Shown here: piece after piece, positions 42,643 through 52,134 of the stretch
Position numbering within the stretch: the first letter of the stretch is position 1
Layout of the letters: each line of letters starts with the position of its first letter
Source of the DNA: Caryophanales bacterium UBA743
GTDB lineage: Bacteria > Bacillota_I > Bacilli_A > RFN20 > CAG-826
Reading direction: 5' to 3'
DNA: 64,000 bases
NCBI GenBank assembly: GCA_002297365.1
Contig: DBKT01000004.1
Span: forward strand, 186,001 to 250,000
Translations under genes and position numbers: made by a program
Notes under the pieces: generated by a model
Database searches by the model: none
Told to the model about the DNA's origin: nothing
Seen by the model: the letters and a program-made list of their open reading frames with translations, nothing else

Positions 42643-45195
42643 ATGAATAATAAAAGACGTTTTGGATTGTATCCCATTCTTCTCTTAAGCCCTCTTTTTC
42701 TTCTTGCCTCTTGCAAAGGCGGGGATGTGAGTGGCTCTTCAGAAGAATCCTCAAACCAGGATGGTTCCGTTTCTAACGTGGAAAATACGATTGGTGACGC
42801 TTATGAGGGCGATTCGCGGCCGGATTTCGGAAGCGATTTCGACTATGAGACCGATTACACCCCAGAGGAACCTGACGACCCTAACTACAAGGTGGTAGTC
42901 ACTCTGGTGGAGAATTCCCCGGTTAAGTTTGCCAATGGCACCCATCGTATGGAAGTCAAACCGAACTATCTTTTCAAAGAAGAGGATTTTGACTTGACTG
43001 GCATTGCAAACGACCGCAAGATTGCCGGCGTCGCTCTTTATACAGCCGAAGATGGTGTTTTGCGTGGCACCTATGAATTAAGTGAGCTAAGAGCACCTAA
43101 AAAAGATGTTACTTTAAGACCTTATTTCTCTTCGAAAGAAGGGTATCTCGCTTTGGATATCGGAAGTGGGGCGAACAACAAATTCAACTTCGACCAAGTC
43201 CCTGGAAGCATTAGCGAAAATAGGACCATCAAATACGCTTCCGATGTCCTTGTTGACGGAGGGGAGGATGGCTATACCGAAAAAGGCGTTTCTTTGACGG
43301 AAACCTCTCGCGTCGATATCAATTCCGCCATGCGTTTAGACAGCAAGAGCTCCGTCATGGATGACCAAGGCGTCTATGAGTTTGTCTATAATTTTGAAAA
43401 TTTAGGCAATACCCCTATCTATTTAGATGGTTATCAAATCTCCGCTTCCGCCGAATATAAAGGCAAATACGACTATGAGAAACGCTATCGCATGGATATC
43501 GATCTTGAGCCAGGGGAATCGAAAACCTTCCTTGCCCAATATGATTTAGGGAAAAACGGCAACGCCCTAACCTATTTTGTCGCGGATAAAACCATGAAAG
43601 AGGGTTTCAGCCTCGGCATGTCCATGTCGATGAAAAAGACCGACCTTACCACGGTGGATCCGAAGTACGCCTCTTCCACGGAGGAAGCCATCATGGGCAA
43701 AGTGAAACTTTCTCTTCCAGAAGGAATCCAAGTCTCCAATTACGCCGAAAATCAAACGGCAGGCCAGCCTATCGCCATTCCAAGCGCCGATCAAATCGTT
43801 AATACGACCGGAAAGGAAATCGCTGGATGGTATATCCTTGGCGAATCAATCCGTTACGTAACTTCATCCACCTTCGTGAGCGATATCGAAGAATACACCA
43901 TCGCTCCTTATTTCGTTAATCCCTATGGGGAAGAAATCATCGCCGGAACCAATTCCAATGGCACTCTTCCTGACTACATGGGCCATACTTTAGAAGATGG
44001 CACATTAGATGAAGGCGATGCGGAGATGAACTTCAAATCCAAGGATGCCATGATCAATGGCATCCGCGCTAAGAATTTCTCTTCTTCTTATTCCTTCAAG
44101 AAAGGGGACTACTTCCGTTTATTAAGCGCCTCTAAGGTTACGAAAGCGACGAAATACAAATTCCATTATTCATTCCGCAACAACGCCGAAACATCTGTTT
44201 CTTTCAATCTTTATCAAGTGCAAGGAGGGATTAAGATTTCGAGTGAAGAAGGGGCGGTGAAAGAAGAAGTCACGCTTGCTCCAAAACAAGTTTTAGAAGT
44301 GGAATTCGAGATAAAAATTCAAAACGCCAACAGCAACGTCATGACCCTCTTCCAAATGAAGGAAGAATCCATTGGCCTAAATCTAGATATCGCCATGGCG
44401 AAAAGGCAAATCGTTGAGGTGGTGAAATCAACCTTAAGCATCGAAGGCGCTTCTGGCGTTACCTTTGAAAATGGCCAAACCAGCGTGGAATTGGAAACCG
44501 GGTCGAAAATGCCTGCCATCAAAAACGAAACGGGCAGGACTCTTCTTGGTTTCTATAATGAAGAGGGGAAAGTGAGCGCCGAAGATTTCCTGATGCCTTC
44601 GAATAACGTTACTCTCCGCCCTTATTTCGCCGTTCGCGAAGGATATGCAAGACTTTGGCTTGGAAACGGCAAAAACAATGGCTTGCCTAACAATTGCTCT
44701 GGAAGTCTATCCGATGGAAACATCTCCAATCAATTCGTGGCTACGGCCAAAGGAAGTGGATATGACGCCACTCTTGATTCCATGAAGACCATCGTCAAAG
44801 GCGAAAACGGCTTGGATGAAGAGGGTATCCTTCTTCAAAGCAAAGTCGACATCAAAACGGATGACGCTTTCCGAATGGATACGATCGCTTCTTCCACAGG
44901 GGGTAAGGTGGTCACTCTTAATAAAGAGCATTCTTATGTGTATCTGTTCGAGAACCGTGGCGAAAACGCCATTTCCTTCGACGTTTGGGCTATCAACTCC
45001 GGAAAAGATACGACTTCTGGAACAAACAACAGCTTCACTTTGACGCTAGAAGCGGGGGCCTTTAAGACGATCGAGATCAAACCGACCTTTACGAAAGGAA
45101 GCGCCAACGGAAACGCCTTGACTTATTTCAAAGCCAAAACGGATACGGGGAAACTCAATCTGGCTGTGGCATACTCTGCTAAATTTGCTGACTAA
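42643..45195 (+). CDS. large lipoprotein with three tandem beta-type repeats
   Basis: 850 aa from ATG 42643 (GAAAGG upstream; ATG 42637 is too near). Lipoprotein signal with LLASC, then an acidic Ser-rich spacer. Three homologous modules follow, each beginning with a short beta unit ending in PYF (about residues 160, 423 and 658: RPYFSSKEGYLALDIGSG, APYFVNPYGEEIIAGTN, RPYFAVREGYARLWLGNG) and then a roughly 200-residue beta-rich region with a repeated FENxGxxxI...Y/W pattern. Likely a surface binding or adhesion protein; no carbohydrate-binding family recognised. First gene of the GH3 operon. Confidence 0.75.
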   Translation: MNNKRRFGLYPILLLSPLFLLASCKGGDVSGSSEESSNQDGSVSNVENTIGDAYEGDSRPDFGSDFDYETDYTPEEPDDPNYKVVVTLVENSPVKFANGTHRMEVKPNYLFKEEDFDLTGIANDRKIAGVALYTAEDGVLRGTYELSELRAPKKDVTLRPYFSSKEGYLALDIGSGANNKFNFDQVPGSISENRTIKYASDVLVDGGEDGYTEKGVSLTETSRVDINSAMRLDSKSSVMDDQGVYEFVYNFENLGNTPIYLDGYQISASAEYKGKYDYEKRYRMDIDLEPGESKTFLAQYDLGKNGNALTYFVADKTMKEGFSLGMSMSMKKTDLTTVDPKYASSTEEAIMGKVKLSLPEGIQVSNYAENQTAGQPIAIPSADQIVNTTGKEIAGWYILGESIRYVTSSTFVSDIEEYTIAPYFVNPYGEEIIAGTNSNGTLPDYMGHTLEDGTLDEGDAEMNFKSKDAMINGIRAKNFSSSYSFKKGDYFRLLSASKVTKATKYKFHYSFRNNAETSVSFNLYQVQGGIKISSEEGAVKEEVTLAPKQVLEVEFEIKIQNANSNVMTLFQMKEESIGLNLDIAMAKRQIVEVVKSTLSIEGASGVTFENGQTSVELETGSKMPAIKNETGRTLLGFYNEEGKVSAEDFLMPSNNVTLRPYFAVREGYARLWLGNGKNNGLPNNCSGSLSDGNISNQFVATAKGSGYDATLDSMKTIVKGENGLDEEGILLQSKVDIKTDDAFRMDTIASSTGGKVVTLNKEHSYVYLFENRGENAISFDVWAINSGKDTTSGTNNSFTLTLEAGAFKTIEIKPTFTKGSANGNALTYFKAKTDTGKLNLAVAYSAKFAD

Positions 45196-45204
45196 GGAGA
45201 ATTT

Positions 45205-45663
45205 ATGGATAAAATCAAAAATCTGTTCGCGTCTTATTTCAAGCAACGCTCCATTCCTTTTTATATCGGAGTAGGGGCCGCTCTTCTTTCTATCATCGCT
45301 GGCATCGTATATATCGGCGTTCTTTCTGGATTGGACGCCAAATTCCTTTCCGGGACCGTCATTGCGCTTCCTATCGTTGGGGGGATCCTTTATCTTATCG
45401 GCTCTCTTTTCCGTCAAACAAGATGGGGCGCCATCCTTATGACGACTTTGGATTTCATCTCTTTGATCGTATTCGCTCTTACCGTTTATGAGTATCCGCT
45501 TGAGCAAGTCATGGTGATTTCCAATGTCATGGACATTCCCTTCATGAAGGGAATCATCTTTGTCGCTGTTTTGCTTTTGCTTACCACCATTCTTTCTAAC
45601 GTGGTCTGTTACCTTCCTTTAGGGAAAAAGAAGGAAGTTGCCGCGAAGGAAAAAGGAGAATAA
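45205..45663 (+). CDS. four-helix membrane protein of unknown function
   Basis: 152 aa with four predicted membrane segments (about 19-40, 48-70, 76-97, 117-140) and a basic N-terminus and C-terminal tail (KKKEVAAKEKGE). AAGGAG ribosome binding site 9 nt after the lipoprotein; its TAA overlaps the GH3 start (TAATG). Conserved position between surface lipoprotein and enzyme suggests a shared envelope task. Confidence 0.75.
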   Translation: MDKIKNLFASYFKQRSIPFYIGVGAALLSIIAGIVYIGVLSGLDAKFLSGTVIALPIVGGILYLIGSLFRQTRWGAILMTTLDFISLIVFALTVYEYPLEQVMVISNVMDIPFMKGIIFVAVLLLLTTILSNVVCYLPLGKKKEVAAKEKGE

Positions 45664-48600
45664 TGAATATGAAGAAATTAAATCTTGCATCCGGCATTTG
45701 CCTTAATCTTGCCTCTTTGGCTTTCGGCCTCTCTCTTCTTTTTACGAACGTCAATCAAAACGGCATGGTTTCCAATGCCCTTGACGATGTTTTCGGACAT
45801 GGGAAAACAGAAATCATCAACACCGGGAAAACCCCGATTCGTTTCAAGACCTGGTATAGTTCCGTAGAAGATACGCTTAATGGAAACGGGGATATCGCAA
45901 AAGCGGCCGAAAGCGAAGGGGCCGTCCTTTTGAAAAACGAAAACTCCGCTCTTCCCTTAAATGTGGCAACGGATAACGTCTCTTTATTCGGCGTTACCGC
46001 CTATGATCCGATGTATTCTCTCGATGGGGCGGGTGAGGTTAAAATCAACGCTTCCCGACAACAATATCTCTTCGACGAATTAAAGAGAGAAGGGGTGAAT
46101 CTGAATGAGGAACTCGCCGATTGGTATCATAACGACGGGAAATCCTATTACCGCAAAGACTATATCAATATTTATAACAACACCTCCAATCAAAACAACG
46201 TAAACGCCAATATCAATGGCGCCCCTTGGGAGGTTCTCCCTGCTTGCAAAGAGAATGGGGATACCGCCATTTTCGTCACCGGCAGAATGACCAACGAAGG
46301 CATCGACCTTCTTCCGAAGAACGTTTCAGGATTAGGCGCAAAAGATAATAATTATCTCGCTTTCACGGACAATGAATTAAGCGTCCTTCAAGGAATGAAA
46401 ACCCTCAAGGAACAAGGAAAATTGAAGAAAATCATCGTTCTTTTCAATCAAGCGAACCCTGTCGTGGAAGACCTTCCGGAAGTCTTAAAAAACTATGGGG
46501 TCGACGCAGCCATGTGGATTGGCTTCCCTGGATCAGACGGTTTTGGGGCAGTAGCCGATCTTCTTGTTGGCAAATCCTCGCCTTCAGGGGGACTTAGCAC
46601 AACGTGGTTTGCTTCTAGGGAGGCAAGCCCATCGACTTCTTATTATGCTTCGAGCTCGAATGTTTTGATCCAAGAAGGTGTTTACCTTGGCTACAAATAT
46701 GCTGAAACCCGTTATGAAGATAAGCTTCTTAATCAAGGGGAAACCCAGGAATTCAAATATGATGAAGCCGTTGCTTACCCATTTGGCTATGGATTGAGCT
46801 ACGCTTCTTTCGAAAGCAAAATGGTGGGGGTCAAACTCGATAAGGACCCGCTTAAAAATTATGATTTGAAAGGCAATAAAGTCAAAGAGGATAAGCTTCG
46901 TAAAGACGGAGATGACTTAATCGTCACGGTGAAGGTCAGAAACACGTCAGAGAAAGTCTCCGCCAAAGAACCCGTTCAGGTCTACCTTCAAAAGCCATAT
47001 ACGGCGACGAATAAAGAACATGGCGTCGAAAAACCTTCCGTAGAGCTCGTTGGCTTTGGGAAAACGAAGAAACTGGCTCCCGGCGAAGAGCAAACTCTGG
47101 AAATCGCAATCGATGCTAACAAATATTTCGCTTCCTTCGATATCACCGACAATAAATATGTCGTGGACAATGGGGATTATTATCTTTCGGTTGCCCGCAA
47201 TTCGCATGAAGCCATCAATAACATCCTGAAAAAGAAAGGCGTTTCCGGGACGGATACGGAATACGGCGCGGGAAATGAAAATAACGTCTACGCCTACACC
47301 GTCTCCGATTCCTATACCCAAAACTATAACTACTGGACAAGAGGGGGAGCAAAAGTCACCAATCTTTTCGATCATGCCGACCCAAATAAGGCCAGCGGCG
47401 ATAAGGACAACGTCACTTTCATGTCACGCAAAAACTGGAAGAAAACCGCTGATGAGGCGAAGAATCAAACCGTCACCGTGAAAGGGGATATGAATAAGCT
47501 TTCCAGCGTCAACGGAAAAAGAGGCGATCTTAGCTTGGTGGATTTTCTCTATGCGGATTCGAAAGCCTCTTTCAAACAGGAATATCCGAACTACGGTCAA
47601 AATTTAGATTCCGCCGGAATCGCCAAAATCCAATTGGCCGACATGGTTGGAGTAGAATACCAAGATCTTGCGGGCGCTTCAGAAGAAAGCAAGCAAAAAT
47701 GGGAAGATTTCATGGATCAACTCACTTGGGAAGATACCGTTAAGCTTCTTTCCAACGGCTTAAGAAGGACGCTGGAAATCAATTCCATCGGCAAACCTTA
47801 TACCAACGACGTCAACGCTTCCAATGGCATCTCCTGGATGTTTGATATGTCCAAAGAAGGGGGATCTGGAACCTCTAATGTTGGCTTTGCCTCCCATTTC
47901 GACACTTTGAACCGTCTTCAAAATCCAACTGGTTATCCATGCGAAGGCATCATTGCTTCGTCCTTCAATAAGGATCTTGCTTATGCGGTAGGACAAGCCA
48001 TTGGCGAAGATGGGCTTTGGAGCGGGGCATCTGGCTTATATGGCTTTGGCCTAGGGCTTCATCGTAATGCCTACCATGGAAGGGCTGGCGAATATTATTC
48101 GGAAGATTCCTATCTTTCCGGCGTCATGGGCGGATATGAGAGCAAGGGCGCTCAAAGCAAAGGCCTTTATGTCTATAACAAGCACTTTGTCTTAAACGAC
48201 CAAGAAACCAGCAGAACCTCTTACAACACCTGGCTAACCGAGCAAACCATGCGCGAAACCTACATTCGCCCATTTGAAATCGCGATAGAAATAGGGGACG
48301 CAATGAACGTTATGAGCGCCTTCAACCATGTTGGCTCGGTTTGGTCCGGCTCCGACTATAACCTAATGACTCTCTGCTTAAGAAATGAGCTTGGCATGCG
48401 CGGCTTTGCCGTTACCGATTATTTCCCAAGCGGAGGAATGAGCATGTCCTATGGCATGATGGCGGGAACAGATCTTCCAGATGGTGCCGAAAGCAGTTCG
48501 AATATTTCCAAATTTGGTCCTGAATCCGGAAACTATGGCTATTATGCCCAAGCGTGCAGACAAGCCGCGCAAAGAATTCTCTACACGGTCGCCAACTCGA

Positions 48601-48779
48601 ATGCCATGAATTTCATCGGTGTCGACACAAAAGTCATTTCCTATGAGCCTGAATGGCATAAAACAAGAGATGGAATTCTCATTTCGGTCTACTCCCTCTT
48701 TGGAATTAGCTGCGCTTTCTTCGTGGGAACAAACGCTTATTATCTCGTTCAGAAATTCTCGAAGAAAAAAGAGAACTGA
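45663..48779 (+). CDS. membrane-anchored GH3 glycoside hydrolase with swapped domain order
   Basis: 1038 aa. N-terminal membrane segment (about 7-30), then the (alpha/beta)6 GH3-C domain (about 75-380: EGAVLLKNENSALPL, YPFGYGLSYASF at its end), a fibronectin-III-like domain (about 385-520), and the GH3-N TIM barrel last (about 690-980) with KHFVLNDQET, MNVMSAFNHVG and GFAVTDYFPSGG, whose Asp919 is the expected nucleophile. A second membrane helix is at about 1000-1030 with a basic tail. The domain order is the reverse of most GH3 enzymes, as in some Ruminococcus-type beta-glucosidases. Substrate unknown. Confidence 0.88.
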   Translation: MNMKKLNLASGICLNLASLAFGLSLLFTNVNQNGMVSNALDDVFGHGKTEIINTGKTPIRFKTWYSSVEDTLNGNGDIAKAAESEGAVLLKNENSALPLNVATDNVSLFGVTAYDPMYSLDGAGEVKINASRQQYLFDELKREGVNLNEELADWYHNDGKSYYRKDYINIYNNTSNQNNVNANINGAPWEVLPACKENGDTAIFVTGRMTNEGIDLLPKNVSGLGAKDNNYLAFTDNELSVLQGMKTLKEQGKLKKIIVLFNQANPVVEDLPEVLKNYGVDAAMWIGFPGSDGFGAVADLLVGKSSPSGGLSTTWFASREASPSTSYYASSSNVLIQEGVYLGYKYAETRYEDKLLNQGETQEFKYDEAVAYPFGYGLSYASFESKMVGVKLDKDPLKNYDLKGNKVKEDKLRKDGDDLIVTVKVRNTSEKVSAKEPVQVYLQKPYTATNKEHGVEKPSVELVGFGKTKKLAPGEEQTLEIAIDANKYFASFDITDNKYVVDNGDYYLSVARNSHEAINNILKKKGVSGTDTEYGAGNENNVYAYTVSDSYTQNYNYWTRGGAKVTNLFDHADPNKASGDKDNVTFMSRKNWKKTADEAKNQTVTVKGDMNKLSSVNGKRGDLSLVDFLYADSKASFKQEYPNYGQNLDSAGIAKIQLADMVGVEYQDLAGASEESKQKWEDFMDQLTWEDTVKLLSNGLRRTLEINSIGKPYTNDVNASNGISWMFDMSKEGGSGTSNVGFASHFDTLNRLQNPTGYPCEGIIASSFNKDLAYAVGQAIGEDGLWSGASGLYGFGLGLHRNAYHGRAGEYYSEDSYLSGVMGGYESKGAQSKGLYVYNKHFVLNDQETSRTSYNTWLTEQTMRETYIRPFEIAIEIGDAMNVMSAFNHVGSVWSGSDYNLMTLCLRNELGMRGFAVTDYFPSGGMSMSYGMMAGTDLPDGAESSSNISKFGPESGNYGYYAQACRQAAQRILYTVANSNAMNFIGVDTKVISYEPEWHKTRDGILISVYSLFGISCAFFVGTNAYYLVQKFSKKKEN

Positions 48780-48793
48780 AATTCATCTTATTA

Positions 48794-48828
48794 AAAGCCG
48801 TTAGGAAAGGAATCCTGACGGCTTTTTG
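48794..48828 (+). terminator. terminator after the GH3 gene
   Basis: AAAGCCGTTAGGA / TCCTGACGGCTTT 13-bp stem (one G-U pair) with a 6-nt loop and T-run. Confidence 0.92.
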
Positions 48829-48832
48829 CTTG

Positions 48833-48863
48833 AAAAAGAAAAGGCTCCTCAAATCGAGGAGCC
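48833..48863 (-). terminator. terminator after fba
   Basis: GGCTCCTC / GAGGAGCC perfect stem (48843-48850, 48856-48863) with the T-run on the minus strand (plus-strand A-run 48834-48842). Confidence 0.92.
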
Positions 48864-48880
48864 TAAGCTTTCAAAAGAAA

Positions 48881-49762
48881 TTAAGCGGCTTTTCCTTCCG
48901 AACCAAAGAGCTCGATTTTTTCTTTGACGGTGGCTTTGATTGCTTCATATCCTGGTTTTAAAAGCTTACGTGGATCGTAACCTTTTTCTAGGTTAGCAGA
49001 AGTTGGGTCAGCCTTTCCTTCGGCGCAATATTTAATGGTTGCAGCCGCAAAAGCCAACTGGCATTCGGTATTCACGTTGATCTTAGAAACGCCTTCTTTG
49101 ATAGCAGCGACAATCTGATCGTTTGGAATTCCGGTTCCGCCATGGAGAACAAGAGGAATGCCTCCGGTTGCTTCATCGATCTTTTTAAGAACGTCCAGAT
49201 GGAGCCCTTTCCAATCCTTTGGATAGATGCCATGGATATTTCCGATGCCGGCAGCAAGGAAATCAATGCCAAGAGAAACAATCTTCTTGCATTCTTCTGG
49301 GTCAGCAACCTCTCCATCTGCGGTAATGCCATCTTCCGTTCCGCCAATGGCGCCGACTTCCGCTTCAACGGAAATGCCTTTGGAATGAGCTAAAGCGACA
49401 AGCTCTTTCGTTTTTTCGATGTTCTCTTCGAATGGCAAAGAGGAGCCATCGAACATGACAGAGGTGAAACCGGCTGCGATGCAAGCTTTGGCAGCTTCGA
49501 AATTGCCATGGTCGAGATGCAAGGCAACGGGAACGGTAATTCCAAGGGACTTGTATAAGCCTTTGACGAGGTTGGCGACCACTTCGTATCCGCCCATGTA
49601 TTTGGCGGCACCCATGGAAACGCCAAGGATAACGGGAGCTTTCATCTCCTGAGCAGCGGTCAGAATGGCTTTAGTCCATTCAAGATTGTTGATGTTAAAA
49701 TGGCCAACAGCATAGTGCCCCGCTTTGGCGTCTTTCAACATTTGTGTAGCATTCACTAACAT
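48881..49762 (-). CDS. fba: class II fructose-bisphosphate aldolase
   Basis: 293 aa from ATG 49762 (MLVNATQMLKDAK, AGGAG ribosome binding site); the ORF extends 50 codons upstream but without initiation signals. Zn-dependent glycolytic enzyme. ALHLDHGNFEAAKACI (Asp and His of the active site), VEAEVGAIGGTEDG, LVLHGGTGIPNDQI and KINVNTECQLAF. Complete. Divergent from the PPi-PFK gene, pairing two successive glycolytic steps. Confidence 0.96.
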   Translation of the reverse strand: MLVNATQMLKDAKAGHYAVGHFNINNLEWTKAILTAAQEMKAPVILGVSMGAAKYMGGYEVVANLVKGLYKSLGITVPVALHLDHGNFEAAKACIAAGFTSVMFDGSSLPFEENIEKTKELVALAHSKGISVEAEVGAIGGTEDGITADGEVADPEECKKIVSLGIDFLAAGIGNIHGIYPKDWKGLHLDVLKKIDEATGGIPLVLHGGTGIPNDQIVAAIKEGVSKINVNTECQLAFAAATIKYCAEGKADPTSANLEKGYDPRKLLKPGYEAIKATVKEKIELFGSEGKAA

Positions 49763-49796
49763 AGTTTTGTGTACTCCTGCGATTTTTCGCATTCCT

Positions 49797-49802
49797 ATTA
49801 TA
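49797..49802 (-). promoter_or_regulatory. -10 box of fba
   Basis: TATAAT on the minus strand preceded by TG, about 34 nt before the start codon, leaving a normal leader with ribosome binding site. Confidence 0.6.
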
Positions 49803-49894
49803 CATATTTGTCGTTTTCGTGGTGTAAGGAAGAATTTCTTTTTTTCGAGCTTTGAGGCTTTCGAATCCCTATCCTCATTTTTTTCTGTTTTTGC

Positions 49895-49900
49895 TAAAAT
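49895..49900 (+). promoter_or_regulatory. -10 box of leaderless PFK promoter
   Basis: Extended -10 TGC-TAAAAT, six bases (ataaca) before the ATG at 49907; no ribosome binding site. Confidence 0.55.
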
Positions 49901-49906
49901 ATAACA

Positions 49907-51115
49907 ATGCAAAACAAAGCCTTATTATATTTCCAGAGCGGAGGACCGACTCCGGTCATCAATACTTCCTTTTACGGCGTGATTCGAGAATATCAAAAAC
50001 ACAAAGATGTTTTCTCCCATTTATACGCTTCCCATTATGGGGTAGAGGGGCTTATAGATGGGGATCTTTTTGATGTGGATAAAGAAGAAGATTCCCAAAT
50101 TGAGCTTTTGAAACAAACCCCGGGCCAAATCCTCGGTTCTTCTCGAAAGAAACTGCCTTCTTTCGATGACCCTCTTTTCCAAAAAATCTTAAAAACCATT
50201 GAAAAATACAAGATCGGATACATCCTCGCCAATGGGGGCAACGATTCCATGGATACTTGCAAAAGACTCCATGATTATTTCGTCAAGGAGAAAATGGATG
50301 TCAAGATTCTCGGGATTCCGAAAACCGTGGATAATGATTTGATGATGACCGACCATTCTTTGGGCTATCCAAGCGCGGCTCGCCATATTATGGATTCGGC
50401 CATGATGGCCAAATTGGATTTGATGAATTACCGAAAAGGCAAGGTCCTTATCATGGAAATCATGGGCAGGGATTCTGGCTGGCTTACGGCCTCAACTTCC
50501 CTTTTGCCTAAAGAAGTTAGGCCTGACTACATTTATGTGCCGGAAATGAAATGGGATGAAGAGGGATTCCTTAAGCAAATTGCGGATATCTATGAAAAGC
50601 AGCACTATGTTTTGATCGCTCTTTCGGAAGGGGCTCCTTTGAAAGCGAATAATTGCCTTCAAGCGGATTCCTTTGGACATGTTTCTTATGATGGAAGCGC
50701 CTATACGGCAGCAAAGCTTATCTCCGATAGACTCGCCTTTCCCACCAGGGTTATCTCCGAATCCACCTTACAAAGATCGGATGCCACTAAAATCACCAAA
50801 GTGGATTCCTTGGAAGCCATCGAAGTCTCTTCTTTTGCTGTTGTTTCTTTGTTAAAGGGCGAATCTGGCAAAATGGCCGCCATCCATCGCCTTTCTTCTT
50901 GCCCATATCAAAGCGAAGGGATGCTCGTCTCTTTGGGAGAAGTGGCCAATTACGCAAAGAAGATTCCAATATCATTTTTAAAGAACAATCAGGAAATGTC
51001 AGATGAATTTGTTACCTATTTGTCTCCACTCATTCAAGAGACGATTCCCGTTATAAGAGAGAATGGGAATCCGCTCTTTGCACGTTTTCGTTTTCAAAAA
51101 CCTGAAATAGCCTAA
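49907..51115 (+). CDS. pfp: 6-phosphofructokinase, PPi-dependent type
   Basis: 402 aa, phosphorylates fructose-6-P. The PPi/ATP specificity motifs are GGNDSMDT (Asp113 where ATP enzymes have Gly in GGDGS) and GIPKTVDNDL (Lys139 where ATP enzymes have Gly in PGTIDND), the known signature of PPi-PFK. Further SLGYPSAARHI, IMEIMGRDSGWLTA and LSEGAPL. Substrate class follows from these residues, not from an assay. Divergent from fba; degV follows 25 bp downstream. Confidence 0.9.
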   Translation: MQNKALLYFQSGGPTPVINTSFYGVIREYQKHKDVFSHLYASHYGVEGLIDGDLFDVDKEEDSQIELLKQTPGQILGSSRKKLPSFDDPLFQKILKTIEKYKIGYILANGGNDSMDTCKRLHDYFVKEKMDVKILGIPKTVDNDLMMTDHSLGYPSAARHIMDSAMMAKLDLMNYRKGKVLIMEIMGRDSGWLTASTSLLPKEVRPDYIYVPEMKWDEEGFLKQIADIYEKQHYVLIALSEGAPLKANNCLQADSFGHVSYDGSAYTAAKLISDRLAFPTRVISESTLQRSDATKITKVDSLEAIEVSSFAVVSLLKGESGKMAAIHRLSSCPYQSEGMLVSLGEVANYAKKIPISFLKNNQEMSDEFVTYLSPLIQETIPVIRENGNPLFARFRFQKPEIA

Positions 51116-51140
51116 AATATCATTTTGGAGGAAAAACACC

Positions 51141-52016
51141 ATGAAAATTGCTATTACTGCCGAATCTACGATTGATTTACCTCAAGAGATGCTTGAGGAA
51201 TATCGGATCAAAACCATACCCTTTACCGTCATTATGGGCAATGAGGAATTTGCTGACGGAACCATCGATCCTCAACGTCTTTTCGACTACACCAAAGAGA
51301 ATAAGAAACTTCCTAAGACCGCGGCGGTTAACCAATTTCAGTACGAGGAATTTTTCCGTGAAATCCTCAAAGATGCGGATCATATTCTTCATTTTTCCCT
51401 TTCTAGCGCCATTTCTTGCGCTTATAGGAATGCCGACTCCGTCTCCAAAGAAGAGGAGTTCCTCGGGAAAGTGGATGTCATTGACAGCAAAACCCTCTCT
51501 ACTGGCATCGCATTGCAGGCGATTTACGCAAGAGAATTGGCCGATGCCGGATATTCTCCTCAAGAGATCGTTGCCAAAGTTCTAGAAAGACGATCCTCCG
51601 CGCTTGCTTCCTTCACGATTGAAACACTCGATAATTTATTCAAAGGAGGAAGATGCTCGGCACTTGCTATGCTTGGAGCGAACATTCTTCATCTAAAACC
51701 GCAAATCATCGTCAAAGAAGATGGCTCGATGACCAAAGACCATCTTTACCGCGGAACGCTTATGAAGGTCAACGAGCGTTATGTCGATGATGAGCTTGCT
51801 GCCCATCCCAATTTTGATAAGAAACTGATTTTCATCACCCATTCTGGACTTCCGGAAGATGTTATCGCCATGATTCGCGGAAAGCTTCAAAAAGCGGGAT
51901 TTGAGCGAATCGTCCCAACAAGAGCGTCCGCAACCATTTCCGTTTATTGCGGCCCGCATACGGTTGGCATTCTTTTCTATGCGGATGGGCCTCACCCTAT
52001 CATTCCAAAGAAATAA
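51141..52016 (+). CDS. degV: DegV family fatty-acid-binding protein
   Basis: 291 aa. AESTIDLPQEML at the N-terminus (Ser of the lipid carboxylate site in a STxDL motif), IPFTVIMGNEEFADG, HFSLSSAISCAYRNA, IDSKTLSTGIALQAIYA and the C-terminal CGPHTVGILFY. FakB-type members present fatty acids to FakA kinase; fakA is not in the window. GGAGG ribosome binding site; probably in operon with the PFK gene. Confidence 0.9.
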   Translation: MKIAITAESTIDLPQEMLEEYRIKTIPFTVIMGNEEFADGTIDPQRLFDYTKENKKLPKTAAVNQFQYEEFFREILKDADHILHFSLSSAISCAYRNADSVSKEEEFLGKVDVIDSKTLSTGIALQAIYARELADAGYSPQEIVAKVLERRSSALASFTIETLDNLFKGGRCSALAMLGANILHLKPQIIVKEDGSMTKDHLYRGTLMKVNERYVDDELAAHPNFDKKLIFITHSGLPEDVIAMIRGKLQKAGFERIVPTRASATISVYCGPHTVGILFYADGPHPIIPKK

Positions 52017-52020
52017 AATC

Positions 52021-52047
52021 AAGATGGCTTCGAAACCATCTTTTTTT
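52021..52047 (+). terminator. terminator after degV
   Basis: AAGATGG-CTTCGAAA-CCATCTT stem (52021-52042) followed by T-run. Confidence 0.92.
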
Positions 52048-52134
52048 CTTTGTTAAAGTCTTCTCATGTCCTTGAAGAAAAGAGGAGAAAAATGTTACAC
52101 TAAAGAACGTTATTAAATAGTTGGGAGAGGTTTT

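Noticed and set aside
49763..49912. 50-codon upstream extension of fba
   Set aside because: Covers the fba -10 box and ribosome site; family start is MLVNATQML at 49762.
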